Source: Planctomycetota bacterium
GTDB lineage: Bacteria > Planctomycetota > Planctomycetia > Gemmatales > Gemmataceae
Reading direction: 5' to 3'
DNA length: 8,789 nt
Assembly (NCBI GenBank): GCA_018970845.1
Contig: JAGWVO010000141.1
Span: 1-8,789 of the forward strand
Shown here: piece after piece, positions 7,042-8,789 of the stretch
Layout of the letters: every line of letters starts with the position of its first letter
Numbering within the stretch: position 1 is the stretch's first letter
Notes under the pieces: generated by a model
Told to the model about the DNA's origin: nothing
Seen by the model: only the letters and a program-made list of their open reading frames with translations
Databases searched by the model: none
Position numbers and translations under genes: made by a program

Positions 7042-7110
7042 AGCATCCTCCACCAATTGAAAGAGATTTACCAATAGAGGCAATCTCAACACCTACAGAA
7101 CAACCACTGA
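7042..7110 (-). promoter_or_regulatory. hsp20 5' leader, candidate RNA thermometer
   Basis: The predicted 69-base leader (if transcription starts near 7110) contains CCUCUAUUGGU (7080-7070), which can pair continuously with AUUGGUGGAGG (7057-7047). This covers the whole GGAGG ribosome binding site, partly by G-U pairs. The sequence just 5' reads UUGCC, so a G or UG bulge opposite the site is possible, reminiscent of ROSE elements that control small heat shock genes. A competing hairpin, GAGAUU (7087-7082) with AAUCUC (7068-7063), would free the site. Pairings were found by eye, and no folding energies were calculated. Confidence 0.4.
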
Positions 7111-7119
7111 ACCAATATA

Positions 7120-7136
7120 AGCATCAGGCGTGCCAA
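7120..7136 (-). promoter_or_regulatory. Sigma-54 (RpoN) -24/-12 promoter for the hsp20 operon
   Basis: On the minus strand the sequence reads TTGGCACGCCTGATGCT. It matches the sigma-54 consensus TTGGCACG-N4-TTGCW at all positions of the -24 block, and has GC with correct spacing in the -12 block (ten bases between GG and GC; only the first T of TTGC differs). Transcription would begin near 7110. No sigma-70 or RpoH-type promoter was recognised here. Confidence 0.6.
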
Positions 7137-7258
7137 TCATTTTCTCGTAGTGCCAAACTTCGCCATCATTTTTTGCAAGTCTTTTTGATTATTAGTCTTA
7201 AGTTATATGGCATTCGCATAGGTGCCAGCGGGTACTCATGATGGCATCACGATGGCGC

Positions 7259-7325
7259 CGCCAAATTGGCACCCTCGGGCCTGATCTCGTTTTCTCAATC
7301 CCGAGGCTGCGCCAAATTGGCACCC
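7259..7325. repeat. Pair of 16-bp direct repeats with internal dyad, spaced 51 bp
   Basis: CGCCAAATTGGCACCC occurs identically at 7259-7274 and 7310-7325. Each copy contains the inverted repeat GCCAA-A-TTGGC. The spacer holds a further inverted repeat overlapping the first copy, CCTCGGG (7273-7279) with CCCGAGG (7300-7306). The dyad and regular spacing (51 bp, about five helical turns) resemble paired operator or enhancer sites for a dimeric regulator. They lie 67-133 bp before the gene at 7392 and about 125-190 bp upstream of the sigma-54 promoter. Confidence 0.55.
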
Positions 7326-7391
7326 GTTGTCTCTTGCTTGGCAATACCGCCTCGCCATGCGAAGATCGCGTCACCCTGGGGGGGGTTGGTC

Positions 7392-7961
7392 ATGGACATG
7401 TTTCTGGGCGCCTTCGCCTTTGTGATGTTGGCCACGGCGGAAGGGGATGATCTTGGCGCCAACCTCGCATCCGCGCTGAAGACGATCCAAGCCGCGGGAC
7501 AATCCCTTCCGCAAGCAACGGCCGAAGCCATTCAAAAGTCCGCGGTCAAACGCGATGCCGCGGCACTGGCCGATGCCGCCCAATCCCTCGTCTTCCTTGA
7601 GGTGACGATCAACCCGGAGGGTCGGGTGCGGGTGTCCCCCGGCGCCGCTGTTCCCGCCATGAAGGCCGGGGTTGCCGCATTGGCGCTGGTCAAGGTCAAC
7701 AACCATAGCGGCGGCCAGCAGAGGCTGATTCCCCGCTGCCAGTGCCCGGGTTCCGACGCCAATCCCTTCAGCGTGGCCATGATGAATGCCAAGGGAGGTC
7801 CGGCCGACCTGATTGGCCGGGAACTGGAATACATGCTGGTCAAGATTTCCTGCGAGCGGCCCGGCCCACGGGAGGCCATATTCGCCTTCCAGGCGGGGCA
7901 AGGCACCGAGGATATCGGATTCCGCGGGGAAACGGCTGTTCTATTCAAGGTTGCCGATTGA
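7392..7961 (+). CDS. Probable secreted protein of unknown function, CehA-associated type
   Basis: A 189-residue protein. The first 17 residues (MDMFLGAFAFVMLATAE) look like a short signal peptide lacking the usual N-terminal positive charge. A helical Ala/Gln-rich segment (about 20-65) follows. From LEVTINPEGRVRVSPG on, the protein looks beta-rich, with ALVKVNNHSGG, an RCQCPG cysteine pair and the C-terminal REAIFAFQAGQGTEDIGFRGETAVLF block. From memory this block resembles the region preceding the hydrolase domain in planctomycete CehA/McbA-type proteins; I cannot verify this here. ATG 7392 is chosen for the signal peptide and the G-run upstream (7380-7385); the frame is open upstream to 7266, and ATG 7398 is an alternative. 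Its end overlaps the convergent metallohydrolase gene by 17 bp. Function unknown. Confidence 0.65.
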   Translation: MDMFLGAFAFVMLATAEGDDLGANLASALKTIQAAGQSLPQATAEAIQKSAVKRDAAALADAAQSLVFLEVTINPEGRVRVSPGAAVPAMKAGVAALALVKVNNHSGGQQRLIPRCQCPGSDANPFSVAMMNAKGGPADLIGRELEYMLVKISCERPGPREAIFAFQAGQGTEDIGFRGETAVLFKVAD

Positions 7962-8789
7962 TCCGCTGGCACTCCTCAAGGATCCGTGAGTAGGTTTCCC
8001 GGGCCTTGGCGTAATCCGCTTCCGCCTGGACCTTCTCGGATTCCTTGTAGGTCTTGGCCTTGGTCTTCCAGCATTGCTCGACTCCGGCAAGGCACCAACG
8101 CGCCGAGTTGGCGTCGGCGCGCACGGGCCCGCCAGCCACCACCACGAAAAACGGATTCGTGTGGGCGGACAATCCGACCCGCAAGGCGACCCAGGCGCTG
8201 GCGGGGAAGTCGTGGCGAAAGTCGAGTGTTTTCACCGAACCATCAGCGGGAATCTCACGCGACTGAACAGGTTGGCCGTTGACAACCAACTCGACATTCA
8301 CGGTTTGCCTGCCCTTCTGCCGGACGGCGGCGTTGACGGAAAACGAGATCGCGCCGGGAGCGCGGAGGCGGAGTTCGCTTCCGGATTCGCCCAACGGCAA
8401 GGTCGGCGCGCCAACAGGCGCGGCGATAAAATCCATCAGGTGTGCCGTGCCATCGCTGACATAGCTGCGTCCTTCCGCCACTCCCTTGAGCCAGCGATCG
8501 AAGTCGAGCGTTCCGGGAACCTTGACATAAACCCGGCCCATGCCCACCCGCTCACCGGAAATGCATGGGAAGTCGGTCTCGCCGCTGGCGCGCACCCTGA
8601 AGCCGCAGTTGAGCGTGTGGTACCACATGTTCCACTCGGCAACCCGGTCGGTGTCCATGGTGCTGATGAAGTCGATCGCGGGAACCGGCTTGCCGAGAGG
8701 TCCGGGAACCTCAAGGGCGGCCTGAACGATGTACTCGTTGGCGCCGATTCCGTCATAGGCGGGAATGTTGAAGTTGGGCAATCCCCCGG
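7945..8789 (-). CDS. CehA/McbA-family metallohydrolase, C-terminal part (runs off window)
   Basis: About 281 codons of the 3' end are present. The frame is open to the right edge and the true start lies outside. The visible part contains PNFNIPAYDGIGANEYIVQAA, WNMWYHTLNCGFRVRASGETDFP, GERVGMGRVYVKVPG and a WLKGVAEGRSYVSDG segment. These are characteristic of the C-terminal half of CehA/McbA-type PHP-fold metallohydrolases, the family of carbaryl hydrolase CehA. A beta-sandwich-like stretch follows (ELRLRAPGAISFSVNAAVRQ...) and then a charged helical tail (ESEKVQAEADYAKARETYSRILEECQRI). The metal-binding His motifs of the N-terminal half are not in view. Planctomycetes carry many exported paralogues of this type; the natural substrate is generally unknown. 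Confidence 0.75.
   Translation of the reverse strand, partial: GGLPNFNIPAYDGIGANEYIVQAALEVPGPLGKPVPAIDFISTMDTDRVAEWNMWYHTLNCGFRVRASGETDFPCISGERVGMGRVYVKVPGTLDFDRWLKGVAEGRSYVSDGTAHLMDFIAAPVGAPTLPLGESGSELRLRAPGAISFSVNAAVRQKGRQTVNVELVVNGQPVQSREIPADGSVKTLDFRHDFPASAWVALRVGLSAHTNPFFVVVAGGPVRADANSARWCLAGVEQCWKTKAKTYKESEKVQAEADYAKARETYSRILEECQRINRQP

Larger units (their letters stand above)
7042..7391. other. Gene-free 350-bp divergent regulatory region
   Basis: I find no credible gene here. It lies between the divergent starts of hsp20 (7041, minus) and the secreted-protein gene (7392, plus). Positions 7141-7200 are only about 33% GC (20 of 60), far below the GC-rich genes around. It holds the sigma-54 promoter and leader of hsp20 on the left, and repeated GTGCCAA/TTGGCAC words and a 16-bp direct repeat on the right. 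A weak sigma-54-like match on the plus strand (TGGCA at 7242, GC at 7255-7256) is the only promoter candidate for the gene at 7392. Confidence 0.6.

Noticed and set aside
7042..7092. 17-residue N-terminal extension of the first Hsp20 from GTG 7092
   Set aside because: It would place the good GGAGG site inside the coding region; ATG 7041 sits five bases after that site.
7259..7325. CRISPR array or attachment site made by the 16-bp repeats
   Set aside because: Only two short copies, no cas genes, integrase or tRNA nearby; the position and dyad fit regulatory sites better.
7317..7340. Second plus-strand sigma-54 promoter at the second 16-bp repeat (TTGGCAC...TTGC)
   Set aside because: The distance between GG and GC is 15 bases rather than 10, incompatible with sigma-54 recognition.

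Overview
The window comes from a high-GC bacterium, most likely a planctomycete or another PVC-group member (moderate confidence, no rRNA marker). The evidence is indirect: a CehA/McbA-type metallohydrolase tail, a companion secreted protein of a kind I associate with planctomycetes, a tandem pair of small heat shock genes, and 'GWxPxG'-type enolase-superfamily enzymes beside a creatininase-family enzyme. There is no tRNA, rRNA, transposase, integrase or CRISPR array.

Layout. (1) 56-526 (+) is a stand-alone macro-domain protein. (2) 602-4748 (+) is a tight four-gene catabolic operon: a zinc deacylase of the aspartoacylase / N-acetyl-diaminobutyrate deacetylase type, a mandelate racemase/muconate lactonizing (MR/MLE) family enzyme, a creatininase-family amidohydrolase, and a second MR/MLE enzyme. 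Two junctions are ATGA start/stop overlaps and the third gap is 15 bp. (3) 4735-6066 (-) is an MFS transporter of the anion:cation symporter type, convergent with the operon and overlapping its last gene by 14 bp. (4) 6203-7041 (-) holds two Hsp20 genes ending at a strong 15-bp terminator hairpin. They are preceded by a good sigma-54 (-24/-12) promoter match and a leader that can sequester the ribosome binding site. (5) 7042-7391 is a gene-free 350-bp region, AT-rich on its left side, with repeated TTGGCAC/GTGCCAA elements and a 16-bp direct repeat. (6) 7392-7961 (+) is a small probable secreted protein, convergent (17-bp overlap) with the C-terminal part of a CehA/McbA-like metallohydrolase, 7945-8789 (-), which runs off the right edge.

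How the genes may work together. The operon plus transporter looks like an uptake and degradation module for an acidic sugar or an N-acylated/cyclic compound. The transporter would import an organic anion, the aspartoacylase-like and creatininase-like enzymes would hydrolyse amide, lactam or C-C bonds, and the two MR/MLE enzymes would dehydrate, isomerise or epimerise carboxylate intermediates. The substrate cannot be read from sequence, and this gene combination is the best candidate here for an undescribed pathway. The heat shock locus is a second point of interest because promoter and leader both suggest unusual control.
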